The notes beneath the pieces were generated by a model. That model made no database searches, was not told the DNA's origin, and was given only the letters and a program-made list of their open reading frames with translations. Below, piece by piece: positions 34,290 through 42,576 of a DNA stretch of 64,000 bases (its first letter is position 1; every line of letters begins with the position of its first letter). The DNA is from JAVVEH01 sp032251435. Lineage in GTDB: Bacteria > Verrucomicrobiota > Lentisphaeria > Oligosphaerales > MVZH01. The stretch is from NCBI GenBank assembly GCA_032251435.1, contig JAVVEH010000001.1, forward strand, positions 1 to 64,000, in the 5' to 3' direction. The position numbers and the translations under genes were made by a program.

Positions 34290-35017
34290 ATAATCACCTT
34301 TTATTAACCCATATCCGCGGCGCCCTCATCCGGCTCGAGGAGACCATTATTTTCAGCCTGCTGGAACGCGCGCAGTTCAAGCGCAATCGGGCGGCCTATG
34401 ACAGCGGCGCCCTCGGCGATATGTTCGGAGCGGAAAGCCTGGTGGAATACATGCTGCATGAGACGGAGAAAATTCACGCCGGCATGCGGCGCTACACCAG
34501 CCCGGATGAGCATCCGTTTTTCAGCGACTTACCTGAACCGCTTCTCCAGCCCTTGCGCTATCATGAAAACCCCTTGGTCAAAAACACGGTCAACCTGAAT
34601 CACGAACTGCTGCGCGCGTACACCGACATCCTTATTCCCGCGCTCTGCGCCGAAGGAGACGACGCCCAATACGGATCCACCGCGGTCTGCGATGTCGCAT
34701 GCCTGCAAGCGCTGTCAAAACGAATTCATTACGGCAAGTTTGTGGCCGAAAGCAAATACCAAGCGGAACCGGAACGTTACACTACCTTGATCGCCGCCGG
34801 TGACCGCCACGGCCTGGCCGACGCGATCACCGATGACGCGGTGGAGGAGGCGTTATTCCAGCGGGTCGCCAAAAAAGCGGGCAGTTATAGCGGGATGTTC
34901 CTGGATCCCCAGTCCGCCAAGAATTTTCAAACCACCGTCACGGCTATCTACCGGGATATAATTATCCCCTTGACCAAACGGGTGGAAGTCGACTACCTGT
35001 TGACCGGCAAACGGTGA
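34286..35017 (+). CDS. chorismate mutase, eukaryotic ARO7-like class
   Basis: 243 residues matching the fungal/plant AroQ-beta class throughout: IRGALIRLEETIIFSLLERAQFK near the start, SPDEHPFFSDL, the block LQALSKRIHYGKFVAESKYQ that carries active-site Arg/Lys residues, DDAVEEALFQRVAKKA, and the ending IIIPLTKRVEVDYLL. It converts chorismate to prephenate for Phe and Tyr. In yeast this protein is inhibited by Tyr and activated by Trp. The window already has an AroQ mutase domain fused to DAHP synthase, so two unrelated mutases coexist. Translationally coupled to thiI by ATGA. Confidence 0.93.
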   Translation: MNNHLLLTHIRGALIRLEETIIFSLLERAQFKRNRAAYDSGALGDMFGAESLVEYMLHETEKIHAGMRRYTSPDEHPFFSDLPEPLLQPLRYHENPLVKNTVNLNHELLRAYTDILIPALCAEGDDAQYGSTAVCDVACLQALSKRIHYGKFVAESKYQAEPERYTTLIAAGDRHGLADAITDDAVEEALFQRVAKKAGSYSGMFLDPQSAKNFQTTVTAIYRDIIIPLTKRVEVDYLLTGKR

Positions 35018-35172
35018 CATGACGATGTCTACAAAAGATGCCCTCTCAGCGTTTGCTCTCCGCCGGATATAGAATATACTAATTAGTCTTGATGAGATTT
35101 TTCCACCGCCCGTCTGGTCATAGCCTCGGACGGGTGAATCACGCAACACGTCAGTATTCAGGAGTAAACGCC

Positions 35173-35334
35173 ATGCAGAAATACGAATGCACAGCCTGTG
35201 GCTACATTTATGATCCCGAAGTCGGTGATCCCGATAGCGGTGTCGCCCCCGGAACCGCCTTTGAGGACATTCCCGATGATTGGTGCTGCCCCGAGTGCGG
35301 TGTCGGCAAAGAAGACTTCGAGCCTGTGGACTAA
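35173..35334 (+). CDS. rubredoxin
   Basis: 53 residues; GGAG stands eight bases before this ATG, and the longer in-frame start at 35089 is not supported. Two CxxC(G) knuckles, CTACGYIY and CPECGVGKEDF, hold the single iron. Sequence YDPEVGDPDSGVAPGTAFEDIPDDWCCP is a classic rubredoxin. It carries electrons in the cytosol, often to oxygen- or peroxide-reducing enzymes in anaerobes, in line with an anaerobic or microaerophilic host. A strong terminator follows. Confidence 0.97.
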   Translation: MQKYECTACGYIYDPEVGDPDSGVAPGTAFEDIPDDWCCPECGVGKEDFEPVD

Positions 35335-35354
35335 GCAGCCATCGTTTTGATGTG

Positions 35355-35395
35355 AAAATCCCCGTTCCGGTTGAAACCGGACGGGGATTTTTTTT
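35355..35395 (+). terminator. intrinsic terminator after rubredoxin
   Basis: AATCCCCGT-TCCGGTT pairs with AACCGGA-CGGGGATT across a three-base loop with one bulge, followed by eight Ts. It is 20 bases after the rubredoxin stop. Confidence 0.92.
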
Positions 35396-35637
35396 GTGGA
35401 TCATTTGCCCGTTGGCGGCAGAAGGCGCCGTTGTCAGTGAAGCGCCAGCGAAACAGTTGTCGTAATCGTCGTCGAACCCGGGGGGATAGCACGAAGAGGG
35501 AGGAAACCGATTACGAGGACGATATCGTTCGCGGACGAATGGGTGGTTCGGACCGCTAACCACCGCCGCACACCATGGTGTTCGGGAAGATGTCGAGTCG
35601 TTCTTAATTTCGTGGGACAGCGCATTAGCTTAATGGC

Positions 35638-35868
35638 ATGATTAATTCGACAGCACAAGTTTTAGATGAGGCTCTCCATCTGCCGATTCCTGCTCGGGCG
35701 TTCCTTGCGGAAAAGTTACTGGAAAGCCTAGATTCTGAGCCTGACTTCAGGATTTCTGAAGAGTGGCACCGTGACATTTTGCGTCGGTGCGAAGAGATCG
35801 ACTCAGGTATGATTAAGCCTGTCCCGGCAGAAACCGTTTTCAGAAAAGCTTTTGAGAGCATTGGATGA
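35638..35868 (+). CDS. addiction-module component (antitoxin), TIGR02574-like
   Basis: 76 residues: LDEALHLPIPARAFLAEKLLESLDSEPDF, then EEWHRDILRRCEEIDSG, typical of small antitoxins encoded just before ParE/RelE-type toxins. Its stop overlaps the ATG of a truncated ParE-like gene. With the toxin broken, the antitoxin may remain as a relic or act in trans. 35396-35637 between the rubredoxin terminator and this gene shows nothing I recognise. Confidence 0.85.
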   Translation: MINSTAQVLDEALHLPIPARAFLAEKLLESLDSEPDFRISEEWHRDILRRCEEIDSGMIKPVPAETVFRKAFESIG

Positions 35869-35993
35869 AGTCGGTTTCTTTCCATCCTGAGGCCGAACTG
35901 GAGGTGGTCGAACAGGCTCGATTTTACGAAACGCAACAGGAAGGCTTGGGTAAGCGTTTCAATGCACTGGATCCCTCTTCGTCGGGCCAGTGA
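35865..35993 (+). pseudogene. truncated ParE/RelE-type toxin
   Basis: Begins as a normal ParE-like toxin (SVSFHPEAELEVVEQARFYE, then GLGKRF) but ends after 42 codons, less than half the usual ~95, where the sequence becomes the 3' end of the oppositely oriented TrpF-like gene. The truncation explains how the module can persist harmlessly. ATGA overlap with the antitoxin is intact. Confidence 0.85.
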
Positions 35994-36711
35994 TTGCCCC
36001 GTTGGACATTCCCAGCGCCTTGTGCTTGACCGACTCACGCAGCCCCCGCCAGGCGGCCCGGGCGTTGTCCACGAAGGCCCTCACCGCTTCAGGAATTTTC
36101 CGCCCGTCAGGTCCCTCCAGCCCCGTGTGAGTGTCGACACCGGCGCAGCCGGTAGCTTGAATCCCGGCGGCCACATTCCGCGCCGTCAATCCGCCGGCGA
36201 GGATAACCGGTTTGGGGCTTTCCTCCACCAGCCGCCGGGTCGTGAGCCAGTCATGGACATGTCCGGTGGCTCCGGAAGCGCCGCTCACGGGATCAAATGT
36301 ATCCGTGATAAAGGCATCCACAAATGGGTGCGCCTGTGCGACAAAACCAATCAGATCATTGACCTCGTTTTCGCCAATCACCAGACTTTTAAAAACGGTG
36401 AGACGGGAAGTCATTCGACGCAGTTTTTCCAATTCTCCGATAGAAACGGGGCCATGCAGTTGAATCGTGAAGCAATTCATGTCCCGACAGAAATCAATGA
36501 TGTCATCACAGGTGTCCAAATAAGTGATCAAAACGGGGATCAGAGAGGGGGGCAACGCGGCGATGATCTCTTTCGCCCGCCGCTCGCTGGTGTCAGGCGT
36601 GTTCACGGGCAAGCGCAAGGGAAAACCGGCATGCGTCACTCCCGCTGCCGCCAGCACGCGCCCTTCGGCCTCATCGATCACTCCGGCCACCTGAACAAGT
36701 GGAAGACGCAT
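35959..36711 (-). CDS. TrpF-like (phosphoribosylanthranilate isomerase fold) protein without the catalytic Cys
   Basis: 250 residues with the whole PRAI barrel pattern: LVQVAGVIDEAEGRVLAAAGVTHAGF, FTIQLHG, ITDTFDPVSGASGATGHVHDW, PVILAGGLTARNVAAGI and GVDTHTGLEGPDG. In genuine TrpF the first strand reads KICG with a catalytic Cys; here it is VQVAGV, so the general base is absent, while the second catalytic Asp (TDTF) remains. It may act on another substrate or have lost isomerase function. The last residues (SNGAITGPTKRDPVH) run into the broken toxin gene, so its 3' end may be altered. UbiA is divergent next door. Confidence 0.75.
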   Translation of the reverse strand: MRLPLVQVAGVIDEAEGRVLAAAGVTHAGFPLRLPVNTPDTSERRAKEIIAALPPSLIPVLITYLDTCDDIIDFCRDMNCFTIQLHGPVSIGELEKLRRMTSRLTVFKSLVIGENEVNDLIGFVAQAHPFVDAFITDTFDPVSGASGATGHVHDWLTTRRLVEESPKPVILAGGLTARNVAAGIQATGCAGVDTHTGLEGPDGRKIPEAVRAFVDNARAAWRGLRESVKHKALGMSNGAITGPTKRDPVH

Positions 36712-36832
36712 TGTGGGGTTATCCTATTCTTAATGTGTGAATTATCACCTTCGGCGCCTTTATTTTTATCATCTCTGGGCTAATGTAAGCATGTCGTTTA
36801 ACTATACCATTAATCCGCCCGCTCTTTTTCTT

Positions 36833-37762
36833 ATGACAGCTTTAAAAATCGACCCTGCCCGCCGCGACGCCTGGCTTCAGCTCCTGCGCGCCCCCAATCT
36901 ATTGACCGTTCCGGGAGACGCGGCCGCGGGCTGCGCGCTGGCCGCCGCCTGGCGGGGGATCGCCCCCCCGTTTTCAGGATTGATTCTCACGGCGCTTTCC
37001 GTGCTGTTTCTGTATAGTTTCGGCTTGATTTTAAACGATTTAGTTGATGTCAAAGCCGACCGGAAAAACCGGACAGGCCGCCCCTTGGCGGAAAAAACGA
37101 TCACCCTCCCCGCCGCTGTCGCCGCGACGCTCGCGTGTCTTGTTCTTGGCTTATTGTCCGCCTGGGTTATCGGCGGGGCTGTTTTTGTTATCGCCCTTGT
37201 TTTAGCGATCACGATTGGCGCCTATAATTGCGTATTAAAACGCTTTTCCATACCGGGTTCCATCGCCATGGGTGTCTGCCGCGGATTAAGTCTAACACTT
37301 GGCGCGGCGGCGGTTCACGTTTACGCGCTGCCCGCGGTTTTGGCCGCCATTGGTTTGGGCCTGTTTATTGGTTTTGTCACCTGGATCGCTGACCACGAGG
37401 AAGGGTTTTATGATTTTGACCGGCAAGCTTTTCTGCCGGTCTACGGATACGCCCTCGCTTTTTTATTACCGCTCACGCTGATCACACTCCAGCAGCCCGG
37501 CACCCGGTTGTTATTTTGTCTGGTTCCCCTGATCCTGGGCTTTTTCCGGGTTGTTTATATTTCTCACTCCCTTTCCCAGGGAGCGATTCCGCCGGGGACG
37601 ATTCAACGCTCCATCGGGGCGTACATCCGGGCGCTCATTCCTCTTCAAGCGGCGTTTTTATTGATGGGCATGGGTGTTTTCGCCGCTCTTCTCGGCGGCT
37701 TGACGGCGCTGATCGTATGGCCCGCCGCCAGAGTGCTTTCCCATCGGTTCTATGCCAGCTAA
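36833..37762 (+). CDS. UbiA-family prenyltransferase
   Basis: 309 residues from the ATG at 36833 (earlier starts at 36737 and 36791 are possible; none has a clear ribosome site). Eight or nine membrane helices and both aspartate-rich motifs: NDLVDVKAD (NDxxDxxxD) after helix 2 and DHEEGFYDFD. The family attaches isoprenoid chains to aromatic or other acceptors; substrate cannot be told. Neither ubiquinone nor menaquinone genes adjoin. The divergent TrpF-like gene may share its pathway. Confidence 0.9.
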   Translation: MTALKIDPARRDAWLQLLRAPNLLTVPGDAAAGCALAAAWRGIAPPFSGLILTALSVLFLYSFGLILNDLVDVKADRKNRTGRPLAEKTITLPAAVAATLACLVLGLLSAWVIGGAVFVIALVLAITIGAYNCVLKRFSIPGSIAMGVCRGLSLTLGAAAVHVYALPAVLAAIGLGLFIGFVTWIADHEEGFYDFDRQAFLPVYGYALAFLLPLTLITLQQPGTRLLFCLVPLILGFFRVVYISHSLSQGAIPPGTIQRSIGAYIRALIPLQAAFLLMGMGVFAALLGGLTALIVWPAARVLSHRFYAS

Positions 37763-37930
37763 CGTGTCCAAACATAATATCTCTCATATTTTCAGCGATG
37801 TCACCTTGATTCGGGGGGGACGACCCTGCGGATTTTGGATGTCAGATTCCGTATTTGGGATTTGCAAATAAACCCGTTCCGAACCCGCCTTCACCTGGTT
37901 GCGGCGTGGCAGACAAAATGAAACTTCAAA

Positions 37931-38048
37931 ATTCGTTATTCCGTGTTCGTCTGTTCATCATTCCCAATTTTCAAAAAAGATCCAAAGCACCTCTCTTTCG
38001 ATATTCGTTATTCCCTGTTCGTCTGTTCATCATTCCCAATTTTCAGAA
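37931..38048 (+). repeat. 72-bp-spaced direct repeat before recO
   Basis: A 46-base word (ATTCGTTATTCC-S-TGTTCGTC and onwards to CAATTTTCARAA) occurs at 37931-37976 and 38003-38048 with two differences. The 72-base spacing keeps it in frame with recO, so a longer ORF reads through it, but the composition is that of intergenic repeats. It is probably not coding. Confidence 0.75.
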
Positions 38049-38085
38049 GAGCGTTGTCTCACCGTTATTAACCATTCCAAAGCCT

Positions 38086-38787
38086 GTGATTCAAACCGAC
38101 TTCCTAGTTTTACGTAAGATGCCATACAGCGAGACCAGCCTCATTGTGGCGGGGTTGAGTCCGACGCGCGGGCAGTTGCGTCTCATCATCCGGGGGGGGC
38201 GCAAAATAGCCCCTAAACAGATGCCTGTTGTAGACATCTTCCGCCTCATTCACGTGACCTATGTTGAGGGAAAAAGCGGCCTGCACACCTGGCGGGACGG
38301 GGAATTGCTCAGCAGCTACGGGGATGTGGCGCGTGATTTCGGGCTTTGTGAAACAGCCGCCTGGCTGGCGCGCTTTACGTTAAGTCACTCGGTTGAAGAG
38401 GCTGAATGCCCCCGGTTTTTTCTGGCGGCGCGGACCGGACTGAAACGGTTAGCCGAAGCGGCGCGGGGTCATGACATGATGCCCCGGGCGGATGGCGGCA
38501 CGAGTCACACCCCGCCCCCGCGGGCTGAACACGGGTCACCCGCTCTGGAGAAAAAAGAAGCTCTCAGTTTCGCGGTCAAAAACGGGTTGATTCTTGTTTA
38601 TCTTTCCGAGAATGGACTGTTGCCGGATTATCCCGCGGGTTCAGCGGAGGAGCGTCAACTCAACATTCTCATAGCATCCGCTTTGGATCACATCCCCCTG
38701 CCTGATCTGGGCGCAATCAAATGGCGGGATATCTTTACCTGGGGACAAACCTTGCTTAGGAGCCATGCGGAGGAAAATGCCTTATGA
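38086..38787 (+). CDS. recO: DNA repair protein RecO
   Basis: 233 residues from a GTG at 38086. The N-terminal OB-fold is recognisable (QTDFLVLRKMPYSETSLIVAGLSPTRGQLRLIIRGGRK), followed by helical segments (ETAAWLARFTLSHSVEEAECPRFF) and a divergent C-terminus lacking an obvious zinc-binding Cys set. It loads RecA onto gapped DNA with RecR. The in-frame extension to 37855 is judged non-coding because it consists of a direct repeat. The DUF432-like gene overlaps its stop by four bases. Confidence 0.85.
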   Translation: MIQTDFLVLRKMPYSETSLIVAGLSPTRGQLRLIIRGGRKIAPKQMPVVDIFRLIHVTYVEGKSGLHTWRDGELLSSYGDVARDFGLCETAAWLARFTLSHSVEEAECPRFFLAARTGLKRLAEAARGHDMMPRADGGTSHTPPPRAEHGSPALEKKEALSFAVKNGLILVYLSENGLLPDYPAGSAEERQLNILIASALDHIPLPDLGAIKWRDIFTWGQTLLRSHAEENAL

Positions 38788-39584
38788 ACGAAAAACCATT
38801 TAAACACATCTGGAATCCGATTGATCTGTCCGGAGAACACCGGATACGTTTCCAATTCGGACCACTTGACGTGCGGATAAAACGGGTCGGCGATGAGTTA
38901 ACAATCGGCTGGCGATATGACCGGTTGGGCGAAACCCGTCTGTCACTTGACACCGAGCCGGCGCGATGGACAGATGACGTTGACTGGAAACGGTGGGTTG
39001 GCGGCGCGGAATTTGACCGGCTCATCTTTAAACCCATTATGCCTGACCGCCCCATTGTCGTGCGTCCTGAAATGCCGGTGTCGCTTTTGCCGAAAGAAAC
39101 AGCCATGTTTTTTGTCGGCGTTCCCTCATTCATATCCGTCTGTGTGGGTAAACACGAAAAACAGTTATGTGACATTCCCACCAGCATCCTTTCCAACACG
39201 TGGTTTGGTGAGACAACCGTCGACGGTGCGCTTTGTTACGGGCTCAAAACAACGGCCAAACGTGAACACAACCAGTTACTGAACCATCCCTTCCGTGTCA
39301 TTTGTCCGATCCGGATAAAAAACGCGTCCAGTGAGATTTTAGACATTGAATCACTGTGTCTTCCCGTCAAGCATCTCTCCGTGTATCTGGGAGAGACGCG
39401 GCTGTGGGGGAATCAAGAAACCGTGGAATTCCGCGGCAACAAGAAGTGGGGACGGATCACCTCCAGTCCCGGCAGTCCGCCCTTTGACGGGGTTTCAGGT
39501 CTTCTGAGTTCCCCGCGCGATGTTTCTCACGCGGACATTGTTTTCAATGTGTTCCGTAAACTTATCCCTTTTCATAATGGGTGA
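38784..39584 (+). CDS. DUF432-family protein, partner of a MscS channel
   Basis: 266 residues, soluble, beta-rich, without catalytic motifs. Features include WNPIDLSGEHRIRFQFGPLD, TEPARWTDDVDWKRWV, RPEMPVSLLPKETAMFFVGVPSF, FGETTVDGALCYGLKTTAKR and IRIKNASSEILDIESLCLPV. I recognise the pattern of DUF432, a family mostly known from archaea and some bacteria next to MscS-type channels, which is exactly the context here: the MscS gene begins 11 bases downstream. It may sense or gate ion flux; that is inference from genomic association. Confidence 0.7.
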   Translation: MNEKPFKHIWNPIDLSGEHRIRFQFGPLDVRIKRVGDELTIGWRYDRLGETRLSLDTEPARWTDDVDWKRWVGGAEFDRLIFKPIMPDRPIVVRPEMPVSLLPKETAMFFVGVPSFISVCVGKHEKQLCDIPTSILSNTWFGETTVDGALCYGLKTTAKREHNQLLNHPFRVICPIRIKNASSEILDIESLCLPVKHLSVYLGETRLWGNQETVEFRGNKKWGRITSSPGSPPFDGVSGLLSSPRDVSHADIVFNVFRKLIPFHNG

Positions 39585-39595
39585 CAGGTGTCGTG

Positions 39596-40495
39596 ATGTT
39601 TGATCATATTCTCACATGGTATCAGGCCAACAAAGAAACCATTCTGCCCGTGGCGGCTCTGCTGGTTATCGGTGTGCCACTGCTTAAATTCGCCTCGTTT
39701 CTGCTGAAAAAATCTTTAAATCGCAATTTTTCCGAGCAGAAAAAAATGATCTTCTCCAAGGGGTTTCTCTACTTGGGGAATGGCCTTATTGTGGTTCTGG
39801 TGTTTCACTTTCTCGGATTTAAATTCACCACTCTTCTGGGTGCCGCCGGCGTGATGGGTATCGCCATTGGTTTCGCCGCCCAGACGAGTCTCTCCAATCT
39901 GATCAGCGGTATTTTTCTCATTTGGGAGCAGCCCTTTCAAATTGGTGATTTAATCAAAGCGGATCAACAGCAGGGGGTCGTTCATTCAATCGGCTTGCTC
40001 TCCATTCAACTGCGGACATTTGACAATCAATTGATCCGGATTCCGAATGAGTCAATCATAAAAAATCCTCTCGTTAACATCACCCGGTTTCCCATCCGCC
40101 GCATGGATCTGAACATCGGCGTGGCTTACAAAGAGGATATTCAGAAAGTCATGGACATATTAAAATCGGTGGCTGATGACAACCCCTATTGCCTGGAGCA
40201 GCCGGAACCGGTCATTATCTTCAAGGGATTCGGCGAGTCAGCCTTGGAGCTCTTATTCGCTCCCTGGTTCGCCAAACAGGACTTTATCCTGCTGAGAAAC
40301 AGCATTCTAAAAGAAATAAAAAATAAGTTTGATGAAGAGAATATCGAAATTCCCTTTCCCCATCGAACCGTGTATTCCGGAACCGCCACGGCGCCTTTCC
40401 CAATCACGATTGTCAATCCGGAAACGGCTTTCGAGACACGAATCACCAAGCCTGATTCCACGTCGGAATCCCGGCCGCGAAGTGAGGGTGAATAA
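39596..40495 (+). CDS. MscS-family small-conductance mechanosensitive channel
   Basis: 299 residues from the ATG at 39596 (AGGTG six bases upstream). Two N-terminal helices, then the pore helix GAAGVMGIAIGFAAQTSLSNLISGIF with the Gly/Ala packing face, the beta domain (PFQIGDLIKADQQQGVVHSIGLLSIQLRTFDN) and the alpha/beta C-terminal vestibule. It releases solutes upon hypo-osmotic shock. Placed between DUF432 and CorA genes in an apparent ion-homeostasis operon. Confidence 0.95.
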   Translation: MFDHILTWYQANKETILPVAALLVIGVPLLKFASFLLKKSLNRNFSEQKKMIFSKGFLYLGNGLIVVLVFHFLGFKFTTLLGAAGVMGIAIGFAAQTSLSNLISGIFLIWEQPFQIGDLIKADQQQGVVHSIGLLSIQLRTFDNQLIRIPNESIIKNPLVNITRFPIRRMDLNIGVAYKEDIQKVMDILKSVADDNPYCLEQPEPVIIFKGFGESALELLFAPWFAKQDFILLRNSILKEIKNKFDEENIEIPFPHRTVYSGTATAPFPITIVNPETAFETRITKPDSTSESRPRSEGE

Positions 40496-40497
40496 AT

Positions 40498-41562
40498 ATG
40501 CCCAGATTTTTAAACCGCCGTTCTCAGAAAATCGGGATGAGACCCGGAAGCCTTGTTTCGGCGGAAAACACGGGCCTTGGCGCGCCGGTGATCAGCGTCA
40601 TGGATTACGGGCCGGACCACTGCCATGAACGGGACCACGTTAACATCTCCGAACTGAAACAGGTCCCGCCTCCGGATGCTGTCGCATGGGTTAATGTCAT
40701 CGGCGTTCATGACGCGGACATCATGGCTGAGATCGGCCAGATCTTCGGCGTTCATCCCTTGACTCTCGAGGATATTATGAACACCGGGCACCGCCCCAAA
40801 TGTGAAGATTTTGACAGCTACCTGTTTATCACCTTGAAGATGCTCACCTTCAACACGACCGCCTGCGTGATTGAATCCGAACAAGTCAGCTTAATTGTCA
40901 CCAACAACTGTGTCATCACCTTTCAAGAAAGACCGGGGGATGTCTTTGACGCGATCAGGGACCGCGTCCGATCGGGCAAAGGTCGAGTGACCAAAATGAA
41001 AACGGATTACTTGGCGTACGCCTTAATTGACGCCATTGTGGATAATTATTTCCTCATTTTGGAAACGATCGGTGATCACATTGAAACGTTGGAGGCGGAT
41101 CTGCTTTTGAAGGCCGATTACAAGGCGATGAAAATGGTGCATCACTTCAAGCGGGAGCTGTTGTTCATGCGCAAAGCGGTTTGGCCGTTACGGGATCTGA
41201 TTAACGGCACCCAACGCAAAGAAGCCGAATTGATCACAGATGAGACAGTGATGTATTACCGGGATATTTATGATCACAGCATCCAAGTCATTGACACCTT
41301 GGAAGTCTACCGCGACATGATCGCCGGCATTCAGGATGTGTACCTGTCGAGCACTGGAAACCGGTTGAATGAGATTATGAAAGTGTTGACCCTTTTCGCC
41401 GCGATTTTCATCCCGCTCACCTTCATCGCCGGCATTTATGGAATGAATTTTGATAACATGCCTGAGCTACGCTGGAAGTGGGGGTATTTTGGTGTGCTGG
41501 GAGTGATGGTGTCACTGGCGGCGGGCATGTTTTTTTTCTTCAAGAAAAAAAAATGGCTCTAA
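40498..41562 (+). CDS. corA: CorA-family magnesium/cobalt transporter
   Basis: 354 residues: cytoplasmic funnel domain (VAWVNVIGVHDADIMAEIGQIFGVHPLTLEDIMNTGHRPK), long stalk helix, and two C-terminal membrane helices with the selectivity motif YGMNFDNMPEL. C-terminal basic tail FFKKKKWL. It starts three bases after the MscS stop and is likely co-transcribed with DUF432 and MscS genes; with them it could handle ionic balance during osmotic change. Confidence 0.96.
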   Translation: MPRFLNRRSQKIGMRPGSLVSAENTGLGAPVISVMDYGPDHCHERDHVNISELKQVPPPDAVAWVNVIGVHDADIMAEIGQIFGVHPLTLEDIMNTGHRPKCEDFDSYLFITLKMLTFNTTACVIESEQVSLIVTNNCVITFQERPGDVFDAIRDRVRSGKGRVTKMKTDYLAYALIDAIVDNYFLILETIGDHIETLEADLLLKADYKAMKMVHHFKRELLFMRKAVWPLRDLINGTQRKEAELITDETVMYYRDIYDHSIQVIDTLEVYRDMIAGIQDVYLSSTGNRLNEIMKVLTLFAAIFIPLTFIAGIYGMNFDNMPELRWKWGYFGVLGVMVSLAAGMFFFFKKKKWL

Positions 41563-41595
41563 CCTGATTTTCTTATCCGAGAAGGCCCGGACATC

Positions 41596-42054
41596 ATGTT
41601 TAATATTGTTCTTGTCGCTCCTCAAATTCCACAAAACACGGGTACCATCGGGCGGTTATGCGTGTGTGTGGACGCCCGTTTGCATTTGATCAAACCCCTT
41701 GGCTTTGACCTGGATGAATCGAGGATCCGGCGGGCGGGAATGGATTATTGGCACTTTTTAGATTTAACCGTCTATGAAAATTGGGACGCGTTTGAATCGG
41801 CTCATCCGGGTGCCCGGTTCCTTTTCGCCAGCACAAAGGGGGACCGTTCGATTTACACATGGCGGTACACGCCCGGCGATTTCCTGGTTTTTGGTAATGA
41901 AGGCAGTGGTCTGCCGCCTGAATTGTACGTACGGTACACGGACTCACTGCGAACGATTCCCATGCCCGGACGGCACGCCCGCAGTCACAACCTGGCGAAC
42001 TCTGTGAGCATCGCGCTCTATGAGGGATTAAGGCAAGTGAACGGCTGGTCGTAG
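41596..42054 (+). CDS. trmL: tRNA (cytidine/uridine-34 2'-O)-methyltransferase TrmL
   Basis: 152 residues, complete SPOUT methyltransferase without an extra RNA-binding domain: IVLVAPQIPQNTGTIGRLCV, RRAGMDYW, FGNEGSGLPPEL and the knot segment IPMPGRHARSHNLANSVSIALYE. It methylates the wobble ribose of tRNA-Leu species, which include the UAA isoacceptor encoded in this window. It lies 33 bases after corA. Confidence 0.96.
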   Translation: MFNIVLVAPQIPQNTGTIGRLCVCVDARLHLIKPLGFDLDESRIRRAGMDYWHFLDLTVYENWDAFESAHPGARFLFASTKGDRSIYTWRYTPGDFLVFGNEGSGLPPELYVRYTDSLRTIPMPGRHARSHNLANSVSIALYEGLRQVNGWS

Positions 42055-42213
42055 CCTCCCCATCCCCTGCCCCTTTTCACGCGGGCGCGCTTGGATGTAA
42101 GACTTTAGTCGCATATTTTTCATCCATTCTCCGGTTACATTGTTGACATATTCACGATGATGACGCGTCACGCGCCACTGTTCGCGGAATATGTGTATGT
42201 GAGGAAAAACCGT

Positions 42214-42522
42214 ATGGATAATAACAAAAGCGCCTTTCATTCTTTTCAAAGTATTCAGTTTTCCTCTCCTGTTAACGACGGAGGGCAAATGTGCGCGGGA
42301 TGCCTCGTGCACGCTGACAGCCGACGGCTTTCATGCCTGTCAAAATATTCCTTGGAAACGGGATCTCCGGTCGTCATGACTTTTTTCGTCGACAGGTTTC
42401 CCCACGAGCTTTTGGGGCGAGTGACGGCATGTGAGTCAACACCAAACGGTGAATACTTGGTAAAAATGGGCATGGAATACGCGGATCTGGAAACCCGGCG
42501 TATTTTGGAGCGTGCGATTTAA
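42214..42522 (+). CDS. PilZ-like domain protein
   Basis: 102 residues from the ATG at 42214 (AGGAA eight bases upstream). The fold pattern matches PilZ: LSCLSKYSLETGSPVVMTFFVD, LLGRVTACESTPNGEYLVKMGMEYADLETRRILERAI. The RxxxR that contacts cyclic di-GMP is not clear; SRRLSC may stand in the D/NxSxxG position only loosely. It could be a c-di-GMP effector or a degenerate relative. No neighbour points to a process. Confidence 0.6.
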   Translation: MDNNKSAFHSFQSIQFSSPVNDGGQMCAGCLVHADSRRLSCLSKYSLETGSPVVMTFFVDRFPHELLGRVTACESTPNGEYLVKMGMEYADLETRRILERAI

Positions 42523-42576
42523 TGTCACCTCCACAAACGTGTTAAAGCCGACGCGCGCCAGCATTTAGCAATTTAC

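Noticed and set aside
37855..38085. Extended N-terminus of RecO
   Set aside because: It is made of an intergenic direct repeat; RecO similarity begins at the GTG at 38086.
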